DNA from: Faeciplasma sp900553675 | GTDB taxonomy: Bacteria > Bacillota > Clostridia > Oscillospirales > Ruminococcaceae | Reading direction: 5' to 3' | DNA length: 64,000 nt | Assembly (NCBI GenBank): GCA_958428235.1 | Contig: CAUAFG010000011.1 | Coordinates: 1-64,000 of the forward strand | Part shown: positions 42,723 through 52,794 of the stretch, piece after piece | Layout of the letters: each line of letters begins with the position of its first letter | How positions within the stretch are numbered: the stretch's first letter is position 1 | Translations under genes and position numbers: made by a program | Notes under the pieces: model-generated | The model's input: only the letters and a program-made list of their open reading frames with translations | Told to the model about the DNA's origin: nothing | The model's database searches: none

Positions 42723-43451
42723 ATGGGCGCAGTATTCAAGCGTGAGGTAAACGCTTATTTCAATTCTTTGATTGGATATATCTTTTTGGCAGCGTTCTTC
42801 GCTTCATCCGGCATACTTTTCGGAATAACCTCTGTAACGCAGAACCCGCAGGACGGTCTTTTGTACCTTACCACCGATATGTCAAGCATGTTTTCGGTTC
42901 TGTTCATTGTTCTTTTGGTGCTTATACCTATACTTACGATGAGAACCCTTTCGGAGGACAAGCGAAACAAGACCGATCAGCTTCTTTTAACATCTCCCAT
43001 AAGCCTTACCTCGCTGGTTATGGGCAAGTTTTTAGCTTCGCTGCTTATATACGTTTTAGGCGTTGGCATGACCCTTGTTTATGCCATTGTTTTAAGCATC
43101 TTTGCGCCGGTTGCATGGCTTGAGGTTTTAGGAAACATAGTCGGACTGCTTTTAGTCGGCTCGGCGTTCATAGCCGTTGGCGTGTTCGTCTCTTCTCTGA
43201 CAGAAAATCAGGTTATTGCGGCAGTCGGAAGCTTTGTAACCATGTGCGCGCTTTACCTGATATCCTCCATTGCGGCAATCATCCCTGTTGACTGGATTGC
43301 AAAGATATTCCAGGAGCTTTCCTTTGCCGACAGATACTATACATTCACCTACGGCAGATTTGACTTTTCCAACGTTCTCTTCTTTATCAGCTGGACGGTT
43401 ATATTCCTGTTCTTAACTGTAAGAGTTTTGGAAAGACGCCGCTGGAATTGA
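42723..43451 (+). CDS. ABC-2 type permease, GldF-like
   Basis: 242 residues with six membrane helices. Begins VFKREVNAYFNSLIGYIFLAAFF and contains RTLSEDKRNKTDQLLLTSPIS, both characteristic of the GldF/NosY-like permease family. It forms the membrane pore with the ATPase encoded 2 bp upstream. Transported substrate unknown. Confidence 0.9.
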   Translation: MGAVFKREVNAYFNSLIGYIFLAAFFASSGILFGITSVTQNPQDGLLYLTTDMSSMFSVLFIVLLVLIPILTMRTLSEDKRNKTDQLLLTSPISLTSLVMGKFLASLLIYVLGVGMTLVYAIVLSIFAPVAWLEVLGNIVGLLLVGSAFIAVGVFVSSLTENQVIAAVGSFVTMCALYLISSIAAIIPVDWIAKIFQELSFADRYYTFTYGRFDFSNVLFFISWTVIFLFLTVRVLERRRWN

Positions 43452-43471
43452 CGGTCAGGAGGGATACTTAA

Positions 43472-45052
43472 ATGAATATAAAAGGATTTTCAAGTGCCGC
43501 CAACAAGGAAAAGAAGGAGCGGCAGCAGATAAACAAGCGTCATTTAAAATACGGCTCGCTTGCGACGGGCTTGGTTATTTTGTTTATAGCGGCGGTGGTT
43601 CTTGTAAACGTTGTTGTTACCATGCTGTTTGACCGCTTTCCCATAACCCTCGACCTCACCGGAAACAGTATTTACACCGTTTCGGAGGAGACTAAAAACT
43701 ACATCTTCGGAATAGAAGTCCCTGTAGACATAACCGTTATGGCAACCGAGGACAGCTTCCGTGGCATAAGCGACTATACAAATCAGTGTTCCGAGCTGCT
43801 TTCAAGCTATGCTCAGTACAACCCCAACATAACGGTAAGATATAAGGATCTGCTTTCAAACCCCGACTTTGTTTCAAACTACTCGCAAAATCTCGGCAGC
43901 TGCGATATAATTGTCGAGCTTGCGGATTCCACCCATACAAGGGTTAAGGTTGTAACCTTGGCGGATATTATATCCGTGCCGGAGGAATACGAGCCTTATC
44001 TTGCAAACTATAAGCAGCAGGCGGGCGGACTTTATACACATCAGCTGTTCAACAGTCAGAGCTTAATAACCTCCTCAAACGCAGAGCAGGCGCTGACCGG
44101 CGCGATTATGGCTGTTACCGACGCCAACCCCATAACCGTTTGTACCTTAAGCTTCCCTGGCGGCAACGAATCTGACGTTTCGGGTCTTACAAATCTTCTG
44201 GACAAGAACGGATATATCATCACTTCTATGAACATCCAGAGAGACGAGATTCCGGAGGATGTGGATATCCTTATCATCCCCGCGCCAAAGGTTGACTACA
44301 CCGAAGCCGAAACCGAAAAGATAACCAACTGGCTGACAAACGGCGGCAAGCTGGGCAGAGACATTATATATGTTGCCTCGCCAGAGCAGGGCAAGACCCC
44401 GAATTTAGACGCTTTGCTTTACCGCTACGGCATAACCGTCGAGCCAAAGGTAATATACGAAACAAACACCGACTACTACACAAGCGTGCAAAACTTTACC
44501 TTCCAGACCCTTGCCTCGGAAAACTACCGCAAGGATATCGGCAACCCCGGACTTTCGATGGTAATACCAAATTCAAGGGCGATATCCATGCGCTTTGGAG
44601 ATACCGACGGATACAACACCTGTGAAGCGCTGGTTCAGTCCTCAAAAAATGCCGTTCTGTGGGATATGTACCTTACGGACGAATTCGACGAGGAAATGGC
44701 AACCGAGCGCGGAGTGTTCAGCTCAGTCGTATTGGGAAGATACAAGGCTCTTAATCAGGAAACCCATATTTCAAGCTTTACAAACGTTATAGCTATAGGC
44801 TCTGACTTGGTAGTTGACAGCAACGTTATGTCGGCGCCGCAGTACAACAACGGCGACTTCTTCTTAAGCCTTATAAACGAGCTTTCGGGCAAGACCGAGG
44901 GAGTTACCATAGTCCCCAAAAAGATTAAGCAAACAGGCGTGTTGGTAAACGACAGCCTTAAAAACTCGCTCAACCTGACCTTTGCGGTAATCATCCCGAT
45001 TGCGGTTTTGGCAGTGGGTACCTTTGTTTGGATAAGAAGGAGACACAGATAA
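43472..45052 (+). CDS. GldG-family ABC auxiliary protein
   Basis: 526 residues: an N-terminal membrane helix (about 28-52), a large extracellular part beginning DLTGNSIYTVSEETKNYI, and a C-terminal membrane helix (about 500-520) with RRRHR at the end. This is the ABC_transp_aux (GldG/IFT52-like) layout. It ends TAATG into the DUF4340 gene. Such operons occur widely in non-gliding Clostridia, so gliding is not implied. Confidence 0.88.
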   Translation: MNIKGFSSAANKEKKERQQINKRHLKYGSLATGLVILFIAAVVLVNVVVTMLFDRFPITLDLTGNSIYTVSEETKNYIFGIEVPVDITVMATEDSFRGISDYTNQCSELLSSYAQYNPNITVRYKDLLSNPDFVSNYSQNLGSCDIIVELADSTHTRVKVVTLADIISVPEEYEPYLANYKQQAGGLYTHQLFNSQSLITSSNAEQALTGAIMAVTDANPITVCTLSFPGGNESDVSGLTNLLDKNGYIITSMNIQRDEIPEDVDILIIPAPKVDYTEAETEKITNWLTNGGKLGRDIIYVASPEQGKTPNLDALLYRYGITVEPKVIYETNTDYYTSVQNFTFQTLASENYRKDIGNPGLSMVIPNSRAISMRFGDTDGYNTCEALVQSSKNAVLWDMYLTDEFDEEMATERGVFSSVVLGRYKALNQETHISSFTNVIAIGSDLVVDSNVMSAPQYNNGDFFLSLINELSGKTEGVTIVPKKIKQTGVLVNDSLKNSLNLTFAVIIPIAVLAVGTFVWIRRRHR

Positions 45053-46536
45053 TGAAATCACGAGCGAAAACCCTGATATTTATAGGAATATTCGTCGCCT
45101 GCTTAGCGCTTGTCTCCCTTGTGCTTGTTTTAACCCAGCCCAAGACCGATAAGGAGGACAATCCCGCCGCAAACAATTCGCAGACGATACCGATAGTCAC
45201 CCACGAGCGCGACGAAGTGGCTTCGATGAAGATAACCAACGCAAGCGGGGAATACACCATCACTCAGAATGCCAAGGGCTTTACCATCACCGAGCTTGAG
45301 GGCTTAAAGCAGAACACCACCACCATGGGTGCGGCAGGCAACTGCATAACCAAAATCAACGCTCAGGCTCTGGCAGAGGAAAACGCCTCCGACCTTGCCA
45401 AATACGGCTTGGAGGACAGCAAGTCGGAAGCCAGCTGCACCGTAACCCTTAAGGACGGCACAAGCTACACCGTCCTATATGGTATAACCGCGCCGGACGG
45501 CAACAGCGTTTACGTAAGGCTTGCAGACAGCAAGGATGTTTACGTGGTGCTTTCAAACTCATCAAGATACTTCTACAACTCAAAGGAAAGCTTTATCAGC
45601 CTTATAGTCAAGGAGGAAATAACCAGCGACAACACCGCGCCGACCATCGACCTTTTAAAGGTGGAGCGCAAGGACTTGGATTACGACATAGTTTTTGAGG
45701 ACGATACCAAAAACTATGCTATCGACGAGGTTTCAATGGCATCCTCGCAGGTTATGATTAGTCCGGTTTATGCATATCTTGATATTACCAACTCCAACGA
45801 TATCATCTATGGTCTTTGGGGACTTACGGCAGCTTCTGCTGTAAAGCCTTTCCCAACCGAGGCTGATTTTGAGGAATACGGTCTTGCAGACCCGTTCTGC
45901 ACAGTCACCCTTTTCGCTGAGCTTCAGACCTATACATTTAAAATAGGCAATGTTCAGTCATACGTCACCGACGAGCAGGGAAATCCCACCAACGAGCCGG
46001 CATATTACTACGGCTATTTAGAGGGCAACGACTGCATTTACACCTTCTCGGCGGGCGAGGTTAAGTGGGCAAGCTTTATGCCGGTAGACATTCTTTCCAG
46101 CATGATGACCTCTAACTACATCTACGCTTTGGACTTTATGGATATCCAGCTTCACAACGGCGAAGAGCTGAATTATTACTTTGACATCAGCGGAGACGTT
46201 GACGAAGGAAATCTTAGCGCAACGCTGAACGACAGCGAGGTTGACGTTGACAGCTTTAAGATCCTCTATCAGTTCATATTAAAGTGCCCGATAGACGCGC
46301 TTTGTCTTGAAGACCCCGCAGAGGACGCCAAGCTGCTTGCACATATCGAGTTTGCACGTTCCAAGGGTGGGGGAGATACTCTTGATTTCTACGACGACGG
46401 CTCGAACAGGGTTGTTATCAAGCTCAACGGCGTTACATCGTTCAGTCAGCCCAAGAGCTATCTGGATGTTTTAACCTCCAACCTAAAGCTGTTCGCCGAC
46501 GGCGCAACCGGAGACGATTTGCAGATGATATGGTAA
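45052..46536 (+). CDS. DUF4340 domain protein, membrane anchored
   Basis: 494 residues from ATG 45052, overlapping the gldG-like stop; GGAG upstream. One N-terminal membrane helix (about 8-28), then an all-beta extracellular region with repeated DUF4340 units (AKYGLEDSKSEASCTVTLKDG and EYGLADPFCTVTLFAEL). DUF4340 proteins accompany GldG in these operons and are taken to be part of the exporter complex. Function unknown. Its end is not followed by a clear terminator. Confidence 0.88.
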   Translation: MKSRAKTLIFIGIFVACLALVSLVLVLTQPKTDKEDNPAANNSQTIPIVTHERDEVASMKITNASGEYTITQNAKGFTITELEGLKQNTTTMGAAGNCITKINAQALAEENASDLAKYGLEDSKSEASCTVTLKDGTSYTVLYGITAPDGNSVYVRLADSKDVYVVLSNSSRYFYNSKESFISLIVKEEITSDNTAPTIDLLKVERKDLDYDIVFEDDTKNYAIDEVSMASSQVMISPVYAYLDITNSNDIIYGLWGLTAASAVKPFPTEADFEEYGLADPFCTVTLFAELQTYTFKIGNVQSYVTDEQGNPTNEPAYYYGYLEGNDCIYTFSAGEVKWASFMPVDILSSMMTSNYIYALDFMDIQLHNGEELNYYFDISGDVDEGNLSATLNDSEVDVDSFKILYQFILKCPIDALCLEDPAEDAKLLAHIEFARSKGGGDTLDFYDDGSNRVVIKLNGVTSFSQPKSYLDVLTSNLKLFADGATGDDLQMIW

Positions 46537-46625
46537 TGTGTACTAATCATACAAAGCAGATACGGCAATATATATCGCTGATTTCTCATACGAAATAACG
46601 TCAACAGTCAGGAAAGGAGTAAACA

Positions 46626-46895
46626 ATGCCTGAAAAGTTTTTTGAATACCGCGGGCTCCCCCTTGTGCGCAAGGGAAACGAGCTTTATTACGGAAGCATG
46701 GGCGACAACGAGGTTGTAATGCTTCAGATAGCCAAAACCCAGAAGGACGGCGACTTAGAGGTTGCCACAAAGGTAAGAATGTATAGAATGCTTACCGACG
46801 AGTCGGTTCCAGTAATGGAGAGAATCACCAAGACCGCAGAAAAATCCAGCCTGTTTGAAGCGCTCGATTTGGCTCACGACTGGATAGCACTGTAA
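46626..46895 (+). CDS. Conserved small hypothetical protein
   Basis: 89 residues after a strong GGAAAGGAG site. Soluble, with EYRGLPLVRKGNELYYGSMGDNEVVMLQI at the front and an amphipathic helical end. No cysteines or membrane segment. Function unknown; it has the look of a compact alpha/beta regulatory or stress protein but no family is claimed. It may be co-transcribed with the ABC operon and ends at a strong terminator. Confidence 0.7.
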   Translation: MPEKFFEYRGLPLVRKGNELYYGSMGDNEVVMLQIAKTQKDGDLEVATKVRMYRMLTDESVPVMERITKTAEKSSLFEALDLAHDWIAL

Positions 46896-46917
46896 TAAAG
46901 TCGGTATAATAAAATCG

Positions 46918-46956
46918 GCAGGAAACGGCTTGGCGGCTGTTTCCTGCTTTTCTTTT
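46918..46956 (+). terminator. Intrinsic terminator
   Basis: GCAGGAAAC pairs with GTTTCCTGC around 12 bases; TTTTCTTTT follows. It ends 9 bp before a new promoter. Confidence 0.88.
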
Positions 46957-46964
46957 GAAAAGTA

Positions 46965-46993
46965 TTGACAATAAGGATATTTTATGGTTTAAT
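46965..46993 (+). promoter_or_regulatory. Promoter of the 47075 gene pair
   Basis: TTGACA at 46965-46970, 17 bp, TTTAAT at 46988-46993. Confidence 0.65.
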
Positions 46994-47074
46994 GTAGTTA
47001 ATGAAAATATTGTCGCTTTAAAGACAATCAACTTGCATATGGACAACATCGTCAAAGGAAAGGACGGTAAAATC

Positions 47075-47644
47075 ATGAAAAAACGGGCTATTCTCTGCGC
47101 GGTAACTGCGGTTGTAGTTATACTTGCAGTATTATTTAAGATAATATCATCTGACAGTATTGTAGATACTGATTATGTCAGCAAAGATTTTGGCGAATAT
47201 CTCCATGGTGATTATGCTATTACCACCATGAAAAGCGGAGAGATTGTGAACACAAACTGCAATGTCGATTCAACCGAGTATGAAGGCGGCATATATGTTC
47301 TCAATATTGGCATAGGCAACTCCTATGATAGCGGCAGCAAAAACAGCTACAGTGCGGACAACTTTGTGCTTGATATATCCTTCCCGCAGGATGAAGGCGT
47401 TGAGATTATCTGCGGATATTATAGCGATAATAACCGCGCCTATGCGGTGTATGGTGCCGATACAGGATTTAATCAACCGCCCAGCTTCAGGTTTACATCA
47501 GACGGCGATAAGTTAAGAGCGAACATTGTCTTCAAAACCAAGCCGAAGGAAATCGAAGCCACTTTAAGATACAACATAAGTGGCAAAGGCTTCCGCCTGC
47601 TGAATCACTTTGACGGTCAGCAGATGGAGCTGAATATAGATTAG
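47075..47644 (+). CDS. Membrane-anchored or secreted hypothetical protein
   Basis: 189 residues from ATG 47075, chosen for AAAGGAAAGGA upstream and because it exposes a signal-like start (MKKRAILCAVTAVVVILAV). The remainder is an extracellular beta-rich domain with many Tyr, Asp and Ser. No cysteine in a lipobox position. Unrecognised. The next gene has the same design and probably shares the transcript. Confidence 0.65.
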   Translation: MKKRAILCAVTAVVVILAVLFKIISSDSIVDTDYVSKDFGEYLHGDYAITTMKSGEIVNTNCNVDSTEYEGGIYVLNIGIGNSYDSGSKNSYSADNFVLDISFPQDEGVEIICGYYSDNNRAYAVYGADTGFNQPPSFRFTSDGDKLRANIVFKTKPKEIEATLRYNISGKGFRLLNHFDGQQMELNID

Positions 47645-47666
47645 TTTTAAAAGGTGTCCATGTTAA

Positions 47667-48143
47667 ATGAAAAACAGCAGATTACCGTCGTTCTACCTTA
47701 TCCCGACTGTTATTGTCAGCCTTTGCGTATTGGTGCTGATTTTAGCTGCACTTTTTGTCAGCGTGAGTCAAGGGGAGTTTTTGGGCAAAACGGCTCAGAA
47801 AAAGCCGTTTGAGGATTATGGATTAGAACTGCCGGACGATTTTAAACGCGATTACAGATACAAGTCTCCGTCGGACGGCTTTCACGGCGATGGAGTGACC
47901 GTTACAAAATACAATATCGGCGGAGAAACCGATTTCTTCAACGAGATTAAGGCTAAAGGCAATTCCGAAATAGAAGCACAGCTTGGCTCAGCCATGGAGA
48001 GCGCAGGGGTTCCCAAGGAGCTTTATCCCGACCTTTCGGGTGAGTACACATGGAAGAAGTATTCCTATGATTTCAGTCACAGCCTTATAATTATTTACCT
48101 AAAGGAGCAGGAAACGGCGATATTCGTCGAGACGATAATATAA
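47667..48143 (+). CDS. Membrane-anchored hypothetical protein
   Basis: 158 residues: one N-terminal membrane helix (about 10-32), then a soluble extracellular domain containing YGLELPDDFKRDYRYKSPSDGFHGDG. AAGGTG precedes the ATG. Unrecognised; the layout is like small PsbP- or lipoprotein-type sensor domains but that is only a shape argument. It ends before a clear terminator. Confidence 0.65.
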   Translation: MKNSRLPSFYLIPTVIVSLCVLVLILAALFVSVSQGEFLGKTAQKKPFEDYGLELPDDFKRDYRYKSPSDGFHGDGVTVTKYNIGGETDFFNEIKAKGNSEIEAQLGSAMESAGVPKELYPDLSGEYTWKKYSYDFSHSLIIIYLKEQETAIFVETII

Positions 48144-48157
48144 ATAGGAAATTATAG

Positions 48158-48196
48158 TAACAGCGTCTGCGAAAATTCCACAGACGCTGTTTGTTA
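48158..48196. terminator. Bidirectional terminator
   Basis: AACAGCGTCTG pairs with CAGACGCTGTT (11 bp) around 11 bases, between convergent genes. Confidence 0.85.
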
Positions 48197-48198
48197 TA

Positions 48199-49050
48199 TC
48201 AACACTCATTTAATCTGACTATGCCGATTCCCGAAATATTGCGGGAGGAAATATATAATAGCTCGCGCTCGATGTATGCTCTGCCCGATAATTTCAGCGG
48301 TATTGCGATTACTTTCAGCTTTTGAAGCGTGTTTTTGTCCCACAATGCAAGCTCAGAGCAGGGATAGGAAACGGTTATCAGCTTATCCTTATATATTCCT
48401 GCGCAGTTGAACATTTTGCGGTGTGCGTTTTTAGTCAGAGATTCAACCTCAAAGTCTCGCATATCGATTTTGAAAAGCTTACCGTCGTGGCTTGCGGCGT
48501 ACAGCGTTTCACCACTGAAATAAAGGCTGCCCACATTTTTCTTGCTCAGAACAAGCTCTTTTTCAACATAAAACGACTTTTTATCCATCAACAGCAGCTT
48601 GCCGTCAACCGTTCCGCAAATCAAATATTTATCGTATATTCCGATACTCCACATACTGCTTTCGCCGATGTAAAACTCTTTTGTCTGATACGACTGACGA
48701 TTGATGGTGATAATTCTTCCGTTTCTTATAGAGCAGTAAACGGTGTCATTATCAATTACTATCCCGCAGATATCCGAGCTTAAATCGCTGCCAAGCTGCC
48801 ATTTGCCGAGCAGCTCGAAATCGCTTCTGCGGAATGCATAGAGGGTGCAAAAGTCATATATAAAAATCTGCTCGTCATCTGCAATCAGATTTCTTGAAAG
48901 ACCGTCCTTCTCGAAAATTTCCTTTTTGCAGACAATATCTCCTGAGCTTTTTTCAAGCTTTATCAATTCCTTTCCGCATATGCAGTCGATGTATTTCTCC
49001 GCAACGCTAAAGCCTGTTACTGCTCCGGACAAATTTGCTAAATGCTCCAT
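48199..49050 (-). CDS. Beta-propeller (PQQ/WD-like repeat) hypothetical protein
   Basis: 283 residues without signal peptide. About six to seven repeats of roughly 40 residues, each with a short beta pattern such as KYLICGTVDGKLLLMDKKSF, ETLYAASHDGKLFKIDMRDF and DTVYCSIRNGRIITINRQSY. This is the PQQ/YncE-like blade pattern. Likely a cytoplasmic scaffold or binding protein; no enzymatic residues. It follows the esterase gene on the same strand after 23 bp. Confidence 0.7.
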   Translation of the reverse strand: MEHLANLSGAVTGFSVAEKYIDCICGKELIKLEKSSGDIVCKKEIFEKDGLSRNLIADDEQIFIYDFCTLYAFRRSDFELLGKWQLGSDLSSDICGIVIDNDTVYCSIRNGRIITINRQSYQTKEFYIGESSMWSIGIYDKYLICGTVDGKLLLMDKKSFYVEKELVLSKKNVGSLYFSGETLYAASHDGKLFKIDMRDFEVESLTKNAHRKMFNCAGIYKDKLITVSYPCSELALWDKNTLQKLKVIAIPLKLSGRAYIERELLYISSRNISGIGIVRLNEC

Positions 49051-49072
49051 TCGCTCACCTCATAAAGTATGC

Positions 49073-49831
49073 TTATTCAATCGGGAGCCAGTCAAGAACA
49101 TTTTGTATCTGCTCGTCCCAGTACTTCCAGCCGTGATATCCCTCCGACTCGGAATAGGCAACGTCAAAGCCGTTTTCCGAAAGAAGGTCGCGAACGTGGC
49201 GGCTGCTTTCAATAAGACCGTCTCCGGTGCCGCACCATATGAACACCTTTGGCTTGTCCTTTAAATCTTTAAGCTTGGGGATAAGCGAAATAATGTCCTG
49301 CTTTTCGGCTTCTTCGGTGGACTTAAACAGCCCCTCCTTGACAAATCTTTCACATCCCGGCTTTGTCATAACGTGGTAAGCACCCGATAATCCCGCGCAG
49401 GCGGCGTATCTTTCGGGGTTAGTCAGCGCGAATTTGAGCGCACCATAGCCGCCCATTGAAAGTCCGGCTATAAAGGTGTCTTTTCTTTCCTGCGAAATGG
49501 TGGGGAAGAACTCCGCAATCAGTGCGGGAAGCTCATTGCCTATAAAGCTTGCAAAATTGCCCATAGGGGTGTCGCAGTACCAGCCGCGGCGGGTGGTGGG
49601 CATTACTACCGCCACGCCCTTTTCGGTGGCGTACCTCTCGATAGATGTGCGCCGCAGCCATGTGGTCTCATCATCCGAAAGACCGTGCAGCAGATACAAA
49701 ACAGGGTATTTTGTCCGCCCGCTCTGCTTGGTTCCGATCTCTCCCCAGATGTTGTTCTGCGGGATGATAACGTTGAAATGAACTCCCATGCCCAAGGTAT
49801 TTGAAAAGCAGTTTACCTCAAAAAGTGCCAT
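49073..49831 (-). CDS. Esterase D/acetyl esterase-like alpha/beta hydrolase
   Basis: 252 residues. Oxyanion loop LLHGLSDDETTW near residue 48, nucleophile elbow GLSMGGYGA near 124, and a late Asp/His pair (GTGDGL, YHGWKYW). This is the Esterase_phd (CE1-like) fold, seen in S-formylglutathione hydrolase, tributyrin esterase and xylan or feruloyl esterases. No signal peptide, so intracellular. With GH94 upstream on the same strand, removal of acetyl groups from imported oligosaccharides is a fair guess. GGAAGGAA-type ribosome site. Confidence 0.87.
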   Translation of the reverse strand: MALFEVNCFSNTLGMGVHFNVIIPQNNIWGEIGTKQSGRTKYPVLYLLHGLSDDETTWLRRTSIERYATEKGVAVVMPTTRRGWYCDTPMGNFASFIGNELPALIAEFFPTISQERKDTFIAGLSMGGYGALKFALTNPERYAACAGLSGAYHVMTKPGCERFVKEGLFKSTEEAEKQDIISLIPKLKDLKDKPKVFIWCGTGDGLIESSRHVRDLLSENGFDVAYSESEGYHGWKYWDEQIQNVLDWLPIE

Positions 49832-50095
49832 AATGATTCTTCCTTTCGCGATTTTTCGTCTGTTGTCAGGCGAATTTATTATTATCCGTCAAACAGCCGC
49901 GGACGAGGTTTACAATCAGTATTGTTGTTAAAAATGTTGAAAACCCTGTTGAAAGTGTTAAGAACTCAGCATTTTGGGGCTTTTTCTTTCAACAAACCCA
50001 CAGAGTTTTCAACATTAACGTTAAGATTACAAAACGATTACAAATAGTAAAGTATAATCGGCGATACAATCTAAGATAATATTACTATCCGAAAA

Positions 50096-52537
50096 TCAGT
50101 CCTGACCCAAAACAACCTCGACCTCGTGCTCGCTTCCCGCTTCAAAAACAGGAAGGATATTTTCTCCCAGCTTAACGCCGTCGCAGATAATCGAGCGAAC
50201 GCCTTTTGAAATATGCTCGGGATTTTTGACGGTGATATTGTACTTTGCGCCCCTGTAAATTCTCTGAGCGCTAAAGCCGTCCCAATCGGATGGGATGGAG
50301 GGGTCGATTTTAAGTCCATCATAGTCAGGCATTATTCCCAAAATGTACTGAGATACCGCGACAAAGTTCCATGCGGCGGTGCCGGTGAGCCAGCTGTTTT
50401 TGGCTTCGCCGAAACGCTTAGCGTCCTTGCCGGCTATCATCTGGGCGTAGACATAAGGCTCGGTGCGGTGGATTTCGGAGATATCCTCGTTGTAGGCGGG
50501 GGCGATCTTGGAGTAGTATTCAAAAGCCTTGTCGCCGTGACCGACGAACGCTTCGGCGCAGATTATCCATGCGTTGTTGTGGCAGAAGATTCCTGCGTTT
50601 TCCTTGTAGCCGCCGGGGTAGGTGGATATCTCGCCGTATTCAACATAGTAGCGGCTGTAGGGGGGATTGTTTAAAACCAGACCGTGCTTGCAGTTTAAGT
50701 ACTTGTCAACGCTTGAAAGCGCACGCAAGTCTTTGCCGGAATCGCTTCCCAAACCCGAAAGAACCGCAAAGCCCTGAGGTTCAATGAATATCTTACCTTC
50801 CTCGCACTCGGCGGAACCCACCTTCCTGCCGAAATCGTCATACGCGCGCAGGAACCATTCGCCGTCCCAGCCGTATTTCATCACCGCCGCAGACATCTGC
50901 GCAACAGCAGCTTCTGCCTCAGCGGCGTCGGCTTCAAGACCTCTTATATGACAGAGGCGGTCGTATTCCGGAACAACATAGGTGAACAGGCAGGCGACAA
51001 ACACCGATTCCGCAACCTTGCCGTCCTTAGATGTGGTGGTCTGGAAGCTCTCACCCGAAACGCTGGAGAAGCAGTTGAGATTTAAGCAGTCGTTCCAGTC
51101 GGCACGCTGAATAAGCGGCAGACCGTGAGGACCTAAGGTATTCATAACCCGCAAAAAGCTCATTTTAAGATGGTGGGACATTGGCTGAGCGAGCGCGGGG
51201 TCGTTGTCATACGGCACCGATTCGTCTAAGATGGTATAGTCGCCGGTCTCCTTGATGTATGCGCAGACCGAAAGTATCATCCAAAGCGGGTCGTCTGAGA
51301 AGTTTCCGCCTACCTCGCCGTTGCCTTTTTTGGTTAAGGGCTGGTACTGGTGATAGCAGGTGCCGTCCGGCATCTGGGTGGAGGCAAGGTCGATAAGCCG
51401 CTCGCGGGCGCGGTCGGGGATCTGGTGGACAAAGCCTAAAATATCCTGATTTGAGTCTCTAAAGCCCATGCCCCTGCCTATTCCGCTTTCAAAATATGAA
51501 GCCGAGCGGGAGAGGTTAAAGGTTACCATGCACTGATACTGGTTCCAGATGTTCACCATGCGGTTGAGCTTATCGTCGGGCGAGCTTACTGTGTACTTTG
51601 AAAGAAGCTTCTGCCAGTACTCTTTAAGCTCGCAAAGGGCGGCGTCCGCCTTTTCGGTGCTGTCAAAGCGGGATATCAGTTCATAAGCTCTGATTTTGTT
51701 TATAGTGCCGTCGGGGTTGAACTTTTCCTCGAACGGATTTTCAACGTATCCCAAGATGAATATAAGCTCGCGGCTTTCGCCCGATTCAAGAGAGATATCC
51801 AAGCAGTGCGAAGCAATGGGCGACCAACCGTCGGCAACCGAATTGCGGGGTGAGTTTTCAAAGACGGCGTCCGGTCTGTCAAAGCCGTTATATAGTCCCA
51901 TAAAGCTTTCGCGGTCGGTGTCGTAGCCGGAAACGTCAGCGTTTACGGTGTAGAATGCAAAGTGATCCCGCCGTTCGCGGTATTCGGTTTTGTGATAGAT
52001 TGCCGAGCCTTCGATTTCAACCTCGCCGGTGTTGAAGTTGCGCTGGAAGTTGGTTGAATCGTCGTTGGCGTCCCAAAGGCACCATTCAATCAGGGAGTAA
52101 AGCCGGAAGTCCTTATGCTGAGAGGAGGTGTTTGTAAGCTTCATTCTGTGAATTTCGCAGTCGGCACCAATCGGGACAAAGAAGGTGGTTTCGCACTTTA
52201 TTCCGTTCTTCTCTCCCGAAATGACAGTGTAGCCCATGCCGTGGCGGCAGGAGTAATTGTCAAGGCTTGCCTTTACCGGCGACCACGACGGGCACCACAC
52301 CTTTCCGCCGTCGTTTATATAATAGTATCTTCCGCCCATGTCAACAGGAACGTTGTTGTAGCGGTAGCGGGTTATGCGGCGAAGACGCGCGTCGCGGTAG
52401 AAGGCGTATCCTCCCGCCGTGTTGGAGATAAGCGAAAAGTAGTTTTCGCATCCCAGATAATTTATCCATGGGTAGGGGGTCTTGGGGTCGGTGATGACGT
52501 ATTCAAGGTTTTTATCGTCGAAATATCCGAATTTCAT
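50096..52537 (-). CDS. cbpA: GH94 cellobiose phosphorylase
   Basis: 813 residues from ATG 52535-52537 with AAAGGAACG upstream; 813 matches the size of known cellobiose phosphorylases. The enzyme splits cellobiose with phosphate into glucose-1-phosphate and glucose. The catalytic Asp is in QRADWNDCLNLNCFS; the front MKFGYFDDKNLEYVITDPKTP and the GMGFRDSNQDILGFVH motif are family marks, and IDPSIPSDWDGF is the C-terminal one. No signal peptide. Another disaccharide specificity within GH94 (for example cellodextrin) is possible but less likely. Confidence 0.88.
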   Translation of the reverse strand: MKFGYFDDKNLEYVITDPKTPYPWINYLGCENYFSLISNTAGGYAFYRDARLRRITRYRYNNVPVDMGGRYYYINDGGKVWCPSWSPVKASLDNYSCRHGMGYTVISGEKNGIKCETTFFVPIGADCEIHRMKLTNTSSQHKDFRLYSLIEWCLWDANDDSTNFQRNFNTGEVEIEGSAIYHKTEYRERRDHFAFYTVNADVSGYDTDRESFMGLYNGFDRPDAVFENSPRNSVADGWSPIASHCLDISLESGESRELIFILGYVENPFEEKFNPDGTINKIRAYELISRFDSTEKADAALCELKEYWQKLLSKYTVSSPDDKLNRMVNIWNQYQCMVTFNLSRSASYFESGIGRGMGFRDSNQDILGFVHQIPDRARERLIDLASTQMPDGTCYHQYQPLTKKGNGEVGGNFSDDPLWMILSVCAYIKETGDYTILDESVPYDNDPALAQPMSHHLKMSFLRVMNTLGPHGLPLIQRADWNDCLNLNCFSSVSGESFQTTTSKDGKVAESVFVACLFTYVVPEYDRLCHIRGLEADAAEAEAAVAQMSAAVMKYGWDGEWFLRAYDDFGRKVGSAECEEGKIFIEPQGFAVLSGLGSDSGKDLRALSSVDKYLNCKHGLVLNNPPYSRYYVEYGEISTYPGGYKENAGIFCHNNAWIICAEAFVGHGDKAFEYYSKIAPAYNEDISEIHRTEPYVYAQMIAGKDAKRFGEAKNSWLTGTAAWNFVAVSQYILGIMPDYDGLKIDPSIPSDWDGFSAQRIYRGAKYNITVKNPEHISKGVRSIICDGVKLGENILPVFEAGSEHEVEVVLGQD

Positions 52538-52794
52538 ATTGATGCGTTCCTTTCTTAAAAATCCGAAAGAACAAGCTTTCAAATTTTTCATGATTTCATG
52601 GCAGAAAATGTTTACATAATGAATTATACATTATTACAGCGGTTTTGTCTACAATTTTTTAAGGAATTTCGGATTTATTGAATAAAATATTCTCTTATGA
52701 ACAAACTACTCTTAGATTATTTTGATGACCGCCAAAAACGGTGCATAAAATAATTAGCCGAGCATATCGGTATATTCTTTAAGGAGTGATAGTT

